This document shows positions 17,804-26,220 of a stretch of DNA of 64,000 nt, in pieces; within the stretch, counting starts at the first letter, position 1; each line of letters starts with the position of its first letter. The notes under the pieces are model-generated. The model did not search any database and was not told the DNA's origin. It worked only from the letters and a program-made list of their open reading frames with translations. Made by a program: the position numbers and the translations under genes. Origin of the DNA: Parabacteroides sp. (GTDB lineage: Bacteria > Bacteroidota > Bacteroidia > Bacteroidales > Tannerellaceae); assembly GCA_017937385.1 (NCBI GenBank), contig JAGBDR010000083.1, positions 62,001 through 126,000 on the forward strand, in the 5' to 3' direction.

Positions 17804-18475
17804 TTATTTGTTGACTATTTTCATTGATCTGATCTTGATGTTTTTAACCGGCCGGTCTTCGGCATTCGTTTCGACAAACTGGATTTTGTCGACAGCCTTC
17901 ATGCCGCTTACGACCTCTCCGAAGATCGTGTATTTACCGTCCAGATGAGGTGTACCGCCTTCCAGCATATAGGCCTGGCGTTGTTCGGGCGTGAATGTTT
18001 GTCCCTCGTTTGCCTCCATTTTGTCAAGTTCCATTTCTGTAAAGAACTTACCGGTGACAATGTAGAATTGGGTTGCAGAAGAGGCACGTTCGGGGTTCTC
18101 CTCGTCTCCTGTACGTGCGGCTGCAAACATTCCCCGTTTATGGAAATATTTCGGGTACACGATCTCTGCCGGGATGGTATATCCCAAGTCTCCGTCTCCC
18201 AAATGTTGTTCCATCGGAGCGTCTTTAGAATTGATGTCGCCAGCTTGTATCATAAATTGTTTGATCACGCGGTGGAACAGCAACCCGTCGTAGCGGTGTT
18301 CGTTCACGTTTTTGATGAAATTGTCGCGATGCTGAGGCGTGTCGTTGAAAAGTCTTACTTTGATCTTCCCCATATCGGTGTCGATCAGTACCAGCGTTTC
18401 AGCTTCTTGCGCTTGCAAATGGAGGGATATAAGGGCCGAAAAGGCGACTAAGCATATCGTAAAGAACTGTTTCAT
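17804..18475 (-). CDS. Cyclophilin-type peptidyl-prolyl isomerase, exported
   Basis: A 223-residue cyclophilin with a clear signal peptide (MKQFFTICLVAFSALISLHLQAQ), so it acts in the periplasm. Core motifs HRDNFIKN, GLLFHRVIKQFMIQAGD and YTIFGEVVSGMKAVDKIQ match the family, and it is a paralogue of the next gene, with a shorter insert of about 30 residues. It is the first gene of the operon; a minus-strand box TATTTTTG at 18502-18509 gives a short leader. Palindrome array B lies about 220-340 bp upstream. Confidence 0.92.
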   Translation of the reverse strand: MKQFFTICLVAFSALISLHLQAQEAETLVLIDTDMGKIKVRLFNDTPQHRDNFIKNVNEHRYDGLLFHRVIKQFMIQAGDINSKDAPMEQHLGDGDLGYTIPAEIVYPKYFHKRGMFAAARTGDEENPERASSATQFYIVTGKFFTEMELDKMEANEGQTFTPEQRQAYMLEGGTPHLDGKYTIFGEVVSGMKAVDKIQFVETNAEDRPVKNIKIRSMKIVNK

Positions 18476-18501
18476 TTGTGTCTGATTTTATATTACGCCT
18501 A

Positions 18502-18509
18502 CAAAAATA
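18502..18509 (-). promoter_or_regulatory. TAnnTTTG box for the cyclophilin-MATE-fbp operon
   Basis: TATTTTTG on the minus strand, about 27 bp before the start codon at 18475. No clear -33 element was found. Confidence 0.5.
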
Positions 18510-18726
18510 GTGATATTTACTTGTTCAAGCAATCATTTGGCGTAACCTTTTAGAGCAACCGCATCAAAATCATAAAAGGTACAGATGAGAACTTCCGCGC
18601 ATGTTCCCTCTAACCTAAATTGGAGATTGAACTCAAAGAGAAGTCCGGACTTTCTTCTGCTCTGCCGGTAGATTGTTTGTTTTACCCGGATGGTCTTCCG
18701 GTTTTGTAGCCATCTATTTTGTGTAT

Positions 18727-18802
18727 CACAGCTGTGAAACAAAAAGAACACATCTGTGAAACACAAGGAACACAGTTGTGAAACACAAGGAAGACAGTTG
18801 TG
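18727..18802. repeat. Palindrome array B (4 units, exact 22-bp period)
   Basis: CACAGCTGTG (18727), CACATCTGTG (18749), CACAGTTGTG (18771) and GACAGTTGTG (18793), each followed by GAAA and an A/G-rich spacer. Spacing is exactly 22, 22 and 22 bp. The rest of the 18476-19038 interval shows only the promoter at 18502 and the terminator at 18976; no convincing gene. Confidence 0.85.
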
Positions 18803-18975
18803 AAATGAAGTAGACTGTCGGTTTCTTCTTTTAAAATAACGGTTATAGGAGTAAAACAGACCTTCTATGGAGGATGAAATGTTCTTGAATGCAATATTGC
18901 TTCCGATGATATTTTCTACCGGAGTGGGAAGTAACGGTTCGCGTTCGTTGGCGGCGGGTACGATTGGAGGAATAA

Positions 18976-19011
18976 AAAAGGGGAACGCAGTTTGGAAACG
19001 GTTCCCCTTTT
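18976..19011 (-). terminator. Intrinsic terminator after the nucleotidyltransferase gene
   Basis: An 11-bp stem, AAAAGGGGAAC (18976-18986) with its complement at 19001-19011, followed on the minus strand by a T-rich run. It lies about 30 bp past the stop at 19039. Confidence 0.75.
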
Positions 19012-19038
19012 GATTATAATCAGTCCGATGGAATATTC

Positions 19039-19950
19039 TTAGAACAATTTGTTCGGGTATTCTCCGGCGTTGACTAAAGCCTGGATCTTGTCTACCACTT
19101 CCTGACGGTCTTCCGGATAGGTGACGCCGAACCATTTGCTGGCTGTATCCAATACTTCGACCGTTGCGGTGTTGTCGTTGATCAGCTTGTCGACCATCAA
19201 CGGAATGAAGAATTCGCTTTTCAGGTTTTCCATGTTCTTCGGATCACTCAGGAAAGTCTTGAAGAATTCCTGGCTGTAAGCGAAGTAATCGGGCGTGAAT
19301 CCCCAGAAGTTCATGCTGACCGGAGTTGTGTCGGGAGTAGCTGTCCATTCGCCGTTGTCATCGATATACTTGACTTCTCCGTCGATGCGTTGGATTTTGG
19401 TCCGTTCGACAACGGATGTCAACAGATGGTTATCGTCGGTACTACAGATACCGCGTGATACCGTACCGCTTTCGCTCAAGGTGTTGCCTACGCGGAAACC
19501 GACCATTGAATATGTGTTTTTGGAACCTTCCGGCAGGGAAGACAGGAACTTGCCCATAACCTGGAATGAGTCGCGGCCGTAGAAGTCGTCGCAGTTGATA
19601 ACGGCAAACGGCTCTTTGATTACGTCAGCTCCCATCATGACGGCATGGTTTGTACCCCACGGTTTGGTACGTTCTGCCGGGCAGGTGAATCCTTCGGGCA
19701 GGTTGTCCAATGCCTGGAATACCAGTTCGCAAGGGATGTGACTTTCATATTTGGAGAGGATTTTGTCACGAAAATCCTGTTCGAAATCTTTGCGGATAAC
19801 GAAAACGAGTTTACCGAAACCAGCGTGAATAGCGTCATAGATAGAATAATCCATGATCGTTTCACCGTTGGGACCCAGTCCGTCCAATTGTTTCAAGCCT
19901 CCATAACGGCTACCCATTCCGGCAGCCAATAAGAATAATGTAGGTTTCAT
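19039..19950 (-). CDS. Sugar-phosphate nucleotidyltransferase
   Basis: A 303-residue protein with the NTP_transferase fold. The N-terminus has the nucleotide-binding loop LLAAGMGSRYGGLKQLDGLGPNGE, and VINCDDFYGRDSF near residue 140 supplies the metal-binding Asp. Such enzymes join a sugar 1-phosphate to an NTP to make NDP-sugar donors; the specific sugar and nucleotide are not evident, and it differs from typical RmlA and GalU. It stands alone, with a TACTTTTG box at 19989-19996 on the minus strand and a terminator after it. Confidence 0.88.
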   Translation of the reverse strand: MKPTLFLLAAGMGSRYGGLKQLDGLGPNGETIMDYSIYDAIHAGFGKLVFVIRKDFEQDFRDKILSKYESHIPCELVFQALDNLPEGFTCPAERTKPWGTNHAVMMGADVIKEPFAVINCDDFYGRDSFQVMGKFLSSLPEGSKNTYSMVGFRVGNTLSESGTVSRGICSTDDNHLLTSVVERTKIQRIDGEVKYIDDNGEWTATPDTTPVSMNFWGFTPDYFAYSQEFFKTFLSDPKNMENLKSEFFIPLMVDKLINDNTATVEVLDTASKWFGVTYPEDRQEVVDKIQALVNAGEYPNKLF

Positions 19951-19988
19951 GATCTTTAAGTTTATATATAGTGTTTGTGTTTCTTGTG

Positions 19989-19996
19989 CAAAAGTA
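19989..19996 (-). promoter_or_regulatory. TAnnTTTG box for the nucleotidyltransferase gene
   Basis: TACTTTTG on the minus strand, about 40 bp before the start at 19950. The upstream side is immediately occupied by a TTGTCAATTG-type repeat arm. Confidence 0.5.
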
Positions 19997-20000
19997 GGAA

Positions 20001-20036
20001 TTAATTGTCAATTGTCTATTCTCCATTGTCAATTAT
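20001..20036. repeat. Single TTGTCAATTG-type arm at the end of the GH51 gene
   Basis: One arm (TTAATTGTCAATTG followed by two related units). It overlaps the stop codon of the arabinofuranosidase gene at 20033 and abuts the promoter box of the downstream nucleotidyltransferase gene. Confidence 0.8.
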
Positions 20037-21571
20037 CTCGCCTCCAGCACGACAATCGACTTGGCTGGCAGATTGACTTTGAGCTGGCCCTTTTCGATTT
20101 TCGCACCGTTGAAAGTGGCCGGTTTGACGACGTCCGGTTTCTCAAAGGTGTTATGGTCGTTGATGGAGGCAGATGTCAGGATGCGGCCGTTCACGCTTTT
20201 GATCTTCATCCCTTGCAAATCGAGGGTGATATTTTGGGCATTATCGACATCCACGTTGGCTAAAGAGATATGGATCCGTCCGTCTTTGTCTTTGGAGGCA
20301 GAGGCACTGACCATCGGCACTTCGCGGTCGCCGCGCACGTTGACCTTGTCGCAGATCAGGTCCATCGGCAGGAACGTGGCATCCTGGTGTACGTTGTACA
20401 TCTGGAATACATAGTAGGTCGGCGTGAGCAACATCTTCGGGCCGTTCGTCAGGATCATGGACTGGAGCACGTTGACGATCTGGGCAATGTTGGTCATCCG
20501 GACACGGTCTGTGTATTTGTGGAATACATTCAGCGTGAGAGCCGCTACGAAAGCATCGCGCAGGGTGTTTTGTTGATACAGATGGCCGTTGATCGTGCCC
20601 GGCTCTTCGTCCCACCAGGTTCCCCATTCGTCTACCATGAGGCCGATCTTCTTCTGCGGGTCATATTTGTCCATGATCTGGATATGCTTTTTGACAACCT
20701 CTTCTATTTCGAGACATTTACCCATCGTCCAGTAATAGTCGTCTTTGTTGAAATCTGTTGCCGATCCTTTGCTTCCGCTCCATCCCGTCACCGTGTAATA
20801 GTGTAGGGAGATGCCGTCCATGCGGCCACCCACGTTTTTCATCAGCGTTTCCGTCCAGTTGTAGTCGTAGTCGCTGGCTCCGCTGGCAATCTTGAAAAGG
20901 CGGTTGCCGTCGTAGTTGCGGCAATAGGTGGAGTAGCGGCGGTAGAGATCGGCATAATATTCGGGGCGCATGCTTCCGCCACATCCCCAGCTTTCGTTGC
21001 CGACTCCGATGAATTTGACTTTCCATGCCTTGTCGCGTCCATTTTGCCGGCGCAGTCGGGCCATCGGGCTGTCGCCTTCTGAAGTCATATATTCGACCCA
21101 CTTGGCCATCTCCTCCACAGTCCCGCTGCCGACGTTGGCACTGATGTATGGTTCGCAACCCAACAATTCGCAGAGGTTCAAGAACTCGTGCGTACCGAAG
21201 CTGTTGTCTTCGATTGTACCGCCCCAATTGTTGTTCACCATCTTCGGACGGTTTTCTTTCGGGCCGATCCCGTCCATCCAGTGATATTCGTCGGCGAAGC
21301 AACCGCCCGGCCAGCGCAGGTTCGGGATCTTCAACTCTTTCAAGGCTTGAAGCACATCGTTCCTATACCCCTGCGTATTGGGTATTTCAGATTCAGGACC
21401 GACCCACAACCCGCCATAGATACAGGTACCGAGGTGTTCGGCGAACTGGCCGTAAATGTGCTTGCTGATTTGTTGTTTCCCTTGCTCCGGGTAGATTCGG
21501 ATACTCGCCTCTTTTTGAGCGAATAGGGGCAGTGCAGCGGCTGCCATCAAACTTGCTAATAATGCTTTCAT
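20033..21571 (-). CDS. Alpha-L-arabinofuranosidase, GH51, secreted
   Basis: A 512-residue glycoside hydrolase with a signal peptide ([19 protein letters not shown]). It removes terminal arabinofuranose from plant arabinans or arabinoxylans. GH51 hallmarks include [36 protein letters not shown], the acid/base Glu in [11 protein letters not shown] near residue 190 and the nucleophile Glu in [10 protein letters not shown] near residue 305; a beta-sandwich domain forms the C-terminus. It is monocistronic and diverges from the M13 peptidase gene, with palindrome array C between them. Confidence 0.95.
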   Translation of the reverse strand: MKALLASLMAAAALPLFAQKEASIRIYPEQGKQQISKHIYGQFAEHLGTCIYGGLWVGPESEIPNTQGYRNDVLQALKELKIPNLRWPGGCFADEYHWMDGIGPKENRPKMVNNNWGGTIEDNSFGTHEFLNLCELLGCEPYISANVGSGTVEEMAKWVEYMTSEGDSPMARLRRQNGRDKAWKVKFIGVGNESWGCGGSMRPEYYADLYRRYSTYCRNYDGNRLFKIASGASDYDYNWTETLMKNVGGRMDGISLHYYTVTGWSGSKGSATDFNKDDYYWTMGKCLEIEEVVKKHIQIMDKYDPQKKIGLMVDEWGTWWDEEPGTINGHLYQQNTLRDAFVAALTLNVFHKYTDRVRMTNIAQIVNVLQSMILTNGPKMLLTPTYYVFQMYNVHQDATFLPMDLICDKVNVRGDREVPMVSASASKDKDGRIHISLANVDVDNAQNITLDLQGMKIKSVNGRILTSASINDHNTFEKPDVVKPATFNGAKIEKGQLKVNLPAKSIVVLEAR

Positions 21572-21694
21572 GTATGTGAATTTAAAGTTTAAATAATGTT
21601 ATCTACACAATAGATTTGAGTTTATAAATGTTTCTCGGGGATAAAAGTACATAAAATACACTTATCATGGGCTATATTGGGGGATCATTTTAAA

Positions 21695-21805
21695 ACTACT
21701 TATCGAAAAGGCTGAAAACTACTTATTAAGTAGAGGTCCGTCTACTTAATAAGCAGACAAGACCCTACTTAATAAGTAGATACAGGGTCTACTTATCGAG
21801 TAATA
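21695..21805. repeat. Palindrome array C (5 units, 23-24-bp period)
   Basis: Five units of about 17 bp close to CTACTTATTAAGTAG start at 21695, 21718, 21741, 21764 and 21788. The middle three are strong palindromes, and the outer two are weaker. The array fills the centre of the 396-bp divergent spacer between the GH51 and M13 genes; apart from the M13 promoter box at 21927, nothing else is evident there. Confidence 0.85.
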
Positions 21806-21926
21806 TAAACAGGGTATGAAACCTAATGGTATCACATACTATATACCTCTTTTATATCAACAACTCCATTGGGCTACGCTTATTTTGATTTTTATTCGAC
21901 CCGCATAGAAATCGGTGGTTTTTGTA

Positions 21927-21934
21927 TACTTTTG
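21927..21934 (+). promoter_or_regulatory. TAnnTTTG box for the M13 peptidase gene
   Basis: TACTTTTG on the plus strand, 34 bp before the ATG at 21968. Confidence 0.55.
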
Positions 21935-21967
21935 CCGAGTATAATGAATGATTAAACGTTGAACAAA

Positions 21968-24013
21968 ATGAAAAAGTTAATGGTGATACCACTTGTTGCT
22001 GCCGGAATGGTGACACTGGTGGGATGCAGCAAAGCCCCCGTGAAGGAGGTGGTGAAGAATGATGTCATCAATCTGGCAAACCTGGATACAACCGTAGCTC
22101 CGGGAACCGATTTCTATCAGTATGCTTGTGGCGGGTGGATGAAGAACAATCCGCTGAAACCGGAATATGCCCGTTTCGGCACGTTCGACCAACTTCGGGA
22201 TAATAATCAGGAACAGATCCGTACGCTCATCGAAGGGCTCAGTGCGACTCCGCAACAGGAGGGAAGCGTCGGGCAGAAGATCGGTATGTTGTTCGCGATG
22301 GGGATGGATAGCGTAAAGTTGAATGAAGACGGGTATGCCCCGATCAAGGAGCAGCTTGCCGAAATCAGCAAGTTGGGCACAAAAGACGAACTGACCAAGA
22401 TGGTGGCGACTATGCATAAGGAGGGAATGGCTCCATTCTTTGCCTTGTATGTCGGGGCCGACGAAAAGAACAGTTCCATGAATATCGTACAACTGTATCA
22501 GGCAGGACTGGGGATGGGAGATCGCGATTATTATCTGTTGGAAGACGAAAGCAGCCAGAAGATGCGTGAAGCCTATAAGGACTATATTACCCGCCTGTTT
22601 ACTTTGATCGGAAGTTCTCCCGAACAGGCTGATGCTGCCGTCAATGCGATCCTGAAGATCGAAAAGGGGATTGCTGAAGTTTCTTTCAGCCGCGAAGAGT
22701 TGCGCGATTCCCAGAAGAACTATAATAAGATGTCGGTCGAGGAGTTCAAGGCGAAGAACGATCCGCTGAACTGGGACGTTTATTTCGAAAGTATGGGAAT
22801 GACGAATCTTAAATATCTGGATGCGAAGCAGCTTTCGTTCTATGAAGGTCTGTCTGTCTTGATGAAGAACACAACTTTGGACGAACAGAAGTACTATTTG
22901 ACATTCAACTTGCTTAGTTCTGCCGCTCCTTATCTGAGTGATCCGTTTGTTGCTGCCGATTTCGATTTCTTTGGCAAGACGATGTCTGGCCGTCAGGAAC
23001 AGCAACCGCGTTGGAAGCGGGCTTTGTCTACGGTCAACGGTGCCCTGTCGGAAGCTGTCGGCCAGATGTATGTGGCTCAATATTTCCCGGCTTCTTCCAA
23101 AGAAAAGATGTTGAAGATGGTTGGTGATTTGCAGAAAGCGTTGAGTGACCGTATCTCCGGTTTGGAATGGATGAGCGACGCTACGAAAGCGAAAGCACAG
23201 GAGAAACTGGCTACCTTTATCGTCAAGATCGGTTATCCCGATACTTGGCGTGATTATAGTGCCCTGGAGATTAAGAATGATTCTTATTGGGCAAACGTGC
23301 GCCGTTCCAATATTTTTGAAGTCGATTATATGTTGGCAGATGTGGACAAGCCGGTCGATAAATCCCGTTGGGGAATGAGTCCGCAGACGGTAAATGCTTA
23401 TTATAATCCGACAACGAACGAGATTTGCTTCCCTGCCGCTATCCTGCAACCTCCTTTTTTCAATCCGGAAGCAGACGATGCCGTGAACTATGGCGCTATC
23501 GGTGTCGTGATCGGTCATGAAATGACGCACGGATTCGATGATCAGGGACGTAACTACGATAAGGAAGGTAATCTGAGCGACTGGTGGACGGCTGAAGATG
23601 CCGCTCTTTTTACGCAACGTGCCGATCGTCTGGCCCAGCAATATAGCGATATCATCGTGGTGGATAGCGTTCATGCTAACGGTCGTTTCACTTTGGGTGA
23701 AAACATTGCCGACCAAGGAGGCTTGATGGTCGCTCATTTGGCTTATCTCAATTCTCTGGAAGGGAAAGAGACACCGGCTCCGATCGACGGCTTTACCCAC
23801 GAACAGCGTTTCTACTTGGGGTATGCCAATCTTTGGGCACAGAATATCCGTTCGGAAGAAATCCTGCGTCTGACAAAAATAGACCCGCACTCATTGGGCA
23901 AATGGCGTGTTAATGCCGCCCTTCGTAATCTCGATGCTTTTTATACCGCGTTCGGCATCCAAGAGGGCGAACCGATGTATATGTCGCCGGCTGATCGAGT
24001 GATGATTTGGTAA
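21968..24013 (+). CDS. M13 family metallopeptidase, lipoprotein
   Basis: A 681-residue neprilysin-like zinc endopeptidase. A lipoprotein signal (MKKLMVIPLVAAGMVTLVGC) places it on the periplasmic side of a membrane. The zinc site HEMTH lies in VIGHEMTHGFDDQGRNYD near residue 515, the third ligand in GENIADQGG, and substrate-binding NAYYNPTTNEI just before. The frame is open to a TTG at 21959, but the ATG at 21968 begins the natural signal peptide. It has its own promoter and no operon partner; substrates are probably short peptides. Confidence 0.95.
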   Translation: MKKLMVIPLVAAGMVTLVGCSKAPVKEVVKNDVINLANLDTTVAPGTDFYQYACGGWMKNNPLKPEYARFGTFDQLRDNNQEQIRTLIEGLSATPQQEGSVGQKIGMLFAMGMDSVKLNEDGYAPIKEQLAEISKLGTKDELTKMVATMHKEGMAPFFALYVGADEKNSSMNIVQLYQAGLGMGDRDYYLLEDESSQKMREAYKDYITRLFTLIGSSPEQADAAVNAILKIEKGIAEVSFSREELRDSQKNYNKMSVEEFKAKNDPLNWDVYFESMGMTNLKYLDAKQLSFYEGLSVLMKNTTLDEQKYYLTFNLLSSAAPYLSDPFVAADFDFFGKTMSGRQEQQPRWKRALSTVNGALSEAVGQMYVAQYFPASSKEKMLKMVGDLQKALSDRISGLEWMSDATKAKAQEKLATFIVKIGYPDTWRDYSALEIKNDSYWANVRRSNIFEVDYMLADVDKPVDKSRWGMSPQTVNAYYNPTTNEICFPAAILQPPFFNPEADDAVNYGAIGVVIGHEMTHGFDDQGRNYDKEGNLSDWWTAEDAALFTQRADRLAQQYSDIIVVDSVHANGRFTLGENIADQGGLMVAHLAYLNSLEGKETPAPIDGFTHEQRFYLGYANLWAQNIRSEEILRLTKIDPHSLGKWRVNAALRNLDAFYTAFGIQEGEPMYMSPADRVMIW

Positions 24014-24047
24014 GATACGGGCGTGCTTTCGCTTATTTTATATCCCA

Positions 24048-24986
24048 TCAGAGGGTGTCGCGAAGTAACCAGAACATATAGGTTACGTAGACGAGGACCA
24101 AGACGCACCCTTCTGCACGGGATATTTTTTGCCCGCTTTTTACCAGGGGTAGTAACAGGATGGATATGGCCAGCATGACCAGAAGGTCTATGTGGTTTAC
24201 TTTTTGGGCCTCAATGGGATGTATAAGCGAACAGGAACCGGCTATGGCCAATAGGTTAAATAAGTTGGAACCGACGATATTCCCGATGGCAATATCCGTC
24301 TTGTGCTTGTAAGAGGCAACAATGGATGTTGCCAGTTCCGGCATACTTGTCCCGATGGCAACGATCGTAAGTCCGATGACCGCTTCGCTCACGCCAAGCT
24401 CTTTGGCAATGGAAACCGCATTGTCCACCAATAACCGGGATGCAAAGACCAGGACAATCAGGCCGCCTATGATGAGCAGGGTGTCGAATGCCCAATGCTT
24501 GGGCTGTTCTTCGAGTTCCAGGTTAGGGCCTTCTCCGTGTTTACGGGAGTAGAACAGGCCGAATAAGGTATAGAAGAGGATACCTGTCAGAAAGATAAAC
24601 CCTTCCAGCCGGCCCAATGTCCCGTTCCAGAAGAAAAGGGTGAACAGTAGGGTTGCCACCAGCATGACCGGGATATCGATTCGGACTAATTGTTTCTTTA
24701 CCTGAAGCGGGCAAACGGTAGCCGAAATGCCTAATATAACCCCGATGTTGAGGATGTTCGATCCGACGATGTTTCCAATCGCGATATCCCCTTGCCCACT
24801 GAGCGTAGCATTCAGGCTTACTACCAGTTCGGGCGAGCTTGTCCCGAATGCAACAATGGTCAGGCCGATCACCAAGGGTGAAATTTTGGCTTTGAGAGCT
24901 AAAGCGGAACTCCCCTGAACCAGCCAGTCGGCCCCTATGTAAAGTGCCACCAGCGAGAGAATCAATAATGTCAGACTTGTAATCAT
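24048..24986 (-). CDS. Calcium/sodium antiporter (CaCA family)
   Basis: A 312-residue exchanger with ten predicted helices. The two inverted alpha-repeats are clear: IVAFGTSSPELVVSLNATLSG (about residues 38-58) and IVAIGTSMPELATSIVASYK in the second half, each followed by a GNIVGSN motif. This is the YrbG-like, K+-independent layout. The frame is open another 43 codons upstream, but those residues are not family-like, and MITSLTLLILSLVALYIGADWLV is the usual N-terminus, so the ATG at 24986 is used. It converges on the M13 gene. Confidence 0.93.
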   Translation of the reverse strand: MITSLTLLILSLVALYIGADWLVQGSSALALKAKISPLVIGLTIVAFGTSSPELVVSLNATLSGQGDIAIGNIVGSNILNIGVILGISATVCPLQVKKQLVRIDIPVMLVATLLFTLFFWNGTLGRLEGFIFLTGILFYTLFGLFYSRKHGEGPNLELEEQPKHWAFDTLLIIGGLIVLVFASRLLVDNAVSIAKELGVSEAVIGLTIVAIGTSMPELATSIVASYKHKTDIAIGNIVGSNLFNLLAIAGSCSLIHPIEAQKVNHIDLLVMLAISILLLPLVKSGQKISRAEGCVLVLVYVTYMFWLLRDTL

Positions 24987-25164
24987 GGTCTCTTTTTTAT
25001 GAATTAAAATGTCCTGCTTCCTGTTGCCCAGCAAAGATAGTTTGCCGTAACCAAGTAAACAGCAAGTTGTTTTATAGGCAGAAAAACATACCTTGGAAAA
25101 CCTCGCGATCACCACGAAGTAAACAACAGGAAGCGAATAGACATTCAGTTAGGGTTGTTTGGAA

Positions 25165-25380
25165 TTATTCTTTATACTCGTATTCTTTCTCTTTCGGACT
25201 ATTGGCTTCTTGCTTCATATAAATGACCCGCAAGGCAATCATCGCTATACTTAACAAGGCAAGACCGCCTATTGTTATCTCTTTGAATAACAAGTTGGAG
25301 AAGTCGGTTGTTCCGATTAATACCAGAATAATGAATGACAACATCATGGTTGCATCCACAAGATCTTTATTTATTTTCAT
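25165..25380 (-). CDS. Small membrane protein, unknown function
   Basis: A 71-residue protein with two predicted membrane helices (about residues 12-32 and 37-54) and a charged Glu/Lys tail (SPKEKEYEYKE). It lies 31 bp after another small two-helix protein on the same strand, so the two probably form one transcript. I do not recognise a family. The sizes and layout resemble each other, but residue identity is too low to call them paralogues. A role in the membrane is all that can be inferred. Confidence 0.65.
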   Translation of the reverse strand: MKINKDLVDATMMLSFIILVLIGTTDFSNLLFKEITIGGLALLSIAMIALRVIYMKQEANSPKEKEYEYKE

Positions 25381-25411
25381 GTCGTATCTTTTTAGGTTGT
25401 AAAACGATTCT

Positions 25412-25618
25412 TTATTTTTGGTTCGTAACCGTTTCTTCCGTATTGGAAGGAGTGCTAAGACCTTTCATGATACCATACAGGCCTACACTAAGGGTTCCCA
25501 TAACGACTACCAGTTTCAGATAATCGTTCGGGATGATAGAACTGCATGCAAGTACACAACCAATAATGGTAATAACGATATAAATATAGAGACTGAATTT
25601 ATTCTTTTTAGTAGACAT
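25412..25618 (-). CDS. Small membrane protein, unknown function
   Basis: A 68-residue protein with two predicted membrane helices (LYIYIVITIIGCVLACSSII and LVVVMGTLSVGLYGIMKG) separated by a short polar turn, then a polar Thr/Asn-rich tail. It precedes the other small membrane protein by 31 bp on the minus strand. No family is recognised. It is treated as real because of the two well-formed helices, the good start context and the tandem arrangement with its neighbour. Confidence 0.6.
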   Translation of the reverse strand: MSTKKNKFSLYIYIVITIIGCVLACSSIIPNDYLKLVVVMGTLSVGLYGIMKGLSTPSNTEETVTNQK

Positions 25619-25725
25619 AATTATTTAATTTTGAAGTGAATAATAAGTGTTTCGCATTTCGGAAAATGCAATAGGAGACAGTATGGAATTTATATCCCAC
25701 ACAAAATCGTATTATTTACTTGCCG

Positions 25726-26130
25726 TTAAATAATGATTTTCCGCAGGCCATACACCTGGTATCCCATGCGGCAAAGAAGGGTTGAGAGGTTAATGGTTTG
25801 ACATATTGTTACCTTTTCTGATATTTTCCGGAGAAGATTTGTCTCTTTCAGACGAAAATATTGGATTACCCTTTTTTCAATTTTCAGTAACCGTATGTTA
25901 AATGTATTGTTGATATTCTGGATAGATCTGCGAGGGGTCAGGCAATTGCTGCTTTTCAGGTCACTGCTGAGGATTTCCAGATTGTGCTGTATATCGGCAG
26001 TTCCCTTTTCTATCATAACGACTTCTTGCTGCGCTTGCAAGCCAAGTGCAGTATCGTTGTCCTGTATGTTCTCTGGTGCAAAAAGCAATATACCGAACAA
26101 CAAAGTCAATATGAATAGCAAATTCTTCAT
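25726..26130 (-). CDS. Small exported protein, unknown function
   Basis: A 134-residue protein with a probable signal peptide (MKNLLFILTLLFGILLFAPEN) and a mainly helical, charged remainder with Cys at three positions. No family is recognised. A minus-strand TATCTTTG box at 26135-26142 almost touches the start codon, which would give a transcript with almost no leader; the true start might then lie further in, or the box may be coincidental. It diverges from menA. Confidence 0.5.
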   Translation of the reverse strand: MKNLLFILTLLFGILLFAPENIQDNDTALGLQAQQEVVMIEKGTADIQHNLEILSSDLKSSNCLTPRRSIQNINNTFNIRLLKIEKRVIQYFRLKETNLLRKISEKVTICQTINLSTLLCRMGYQVYGLRKIII

Positions 26131-26186
26131 GCTACAAAGATATGTGAATTCTTATCTAAAAAACAAATATATGCTCTTTTTGTTTT

Positions 26187-26194
26187 TACTTTTG
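26187..26194 (+). promoter_or_regulatory. TAnnTTTG box for menA
   Basis: TACTTTTG on the plus strand. The ATG at 26206 would fall only about 5 nt after the expected transcript start, which favours the second ATG at 26221 as the menA start. Confidence 0.5.
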
Positions 26195-26220
26195 CATATA
26201 AATTTATGCGGAAAATAGAT

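Noticed and set aside
18533..19135. 200-residue minus-strand frame including array B
   Set aside because: It starts inside the nucleotidyltransferase gene in another frame, runs through that gene's terminator and the palindrome array, and resembles nothing known.
21977..23890. 637-residue open frame on the minus strand
   Set aside because: It is antisense to the M13 peptidase gene, which has clear zinc-site motifs. The antisense protein is His/Arg/Ile-rich with no domain and no promoter box.
24987..25115. 43-codon N-terminal extension of the Na/Ca antiporter
   Set aside because: The residues are not antiporter-like and the family's usual N-terminus begins at the ATG at 24986.
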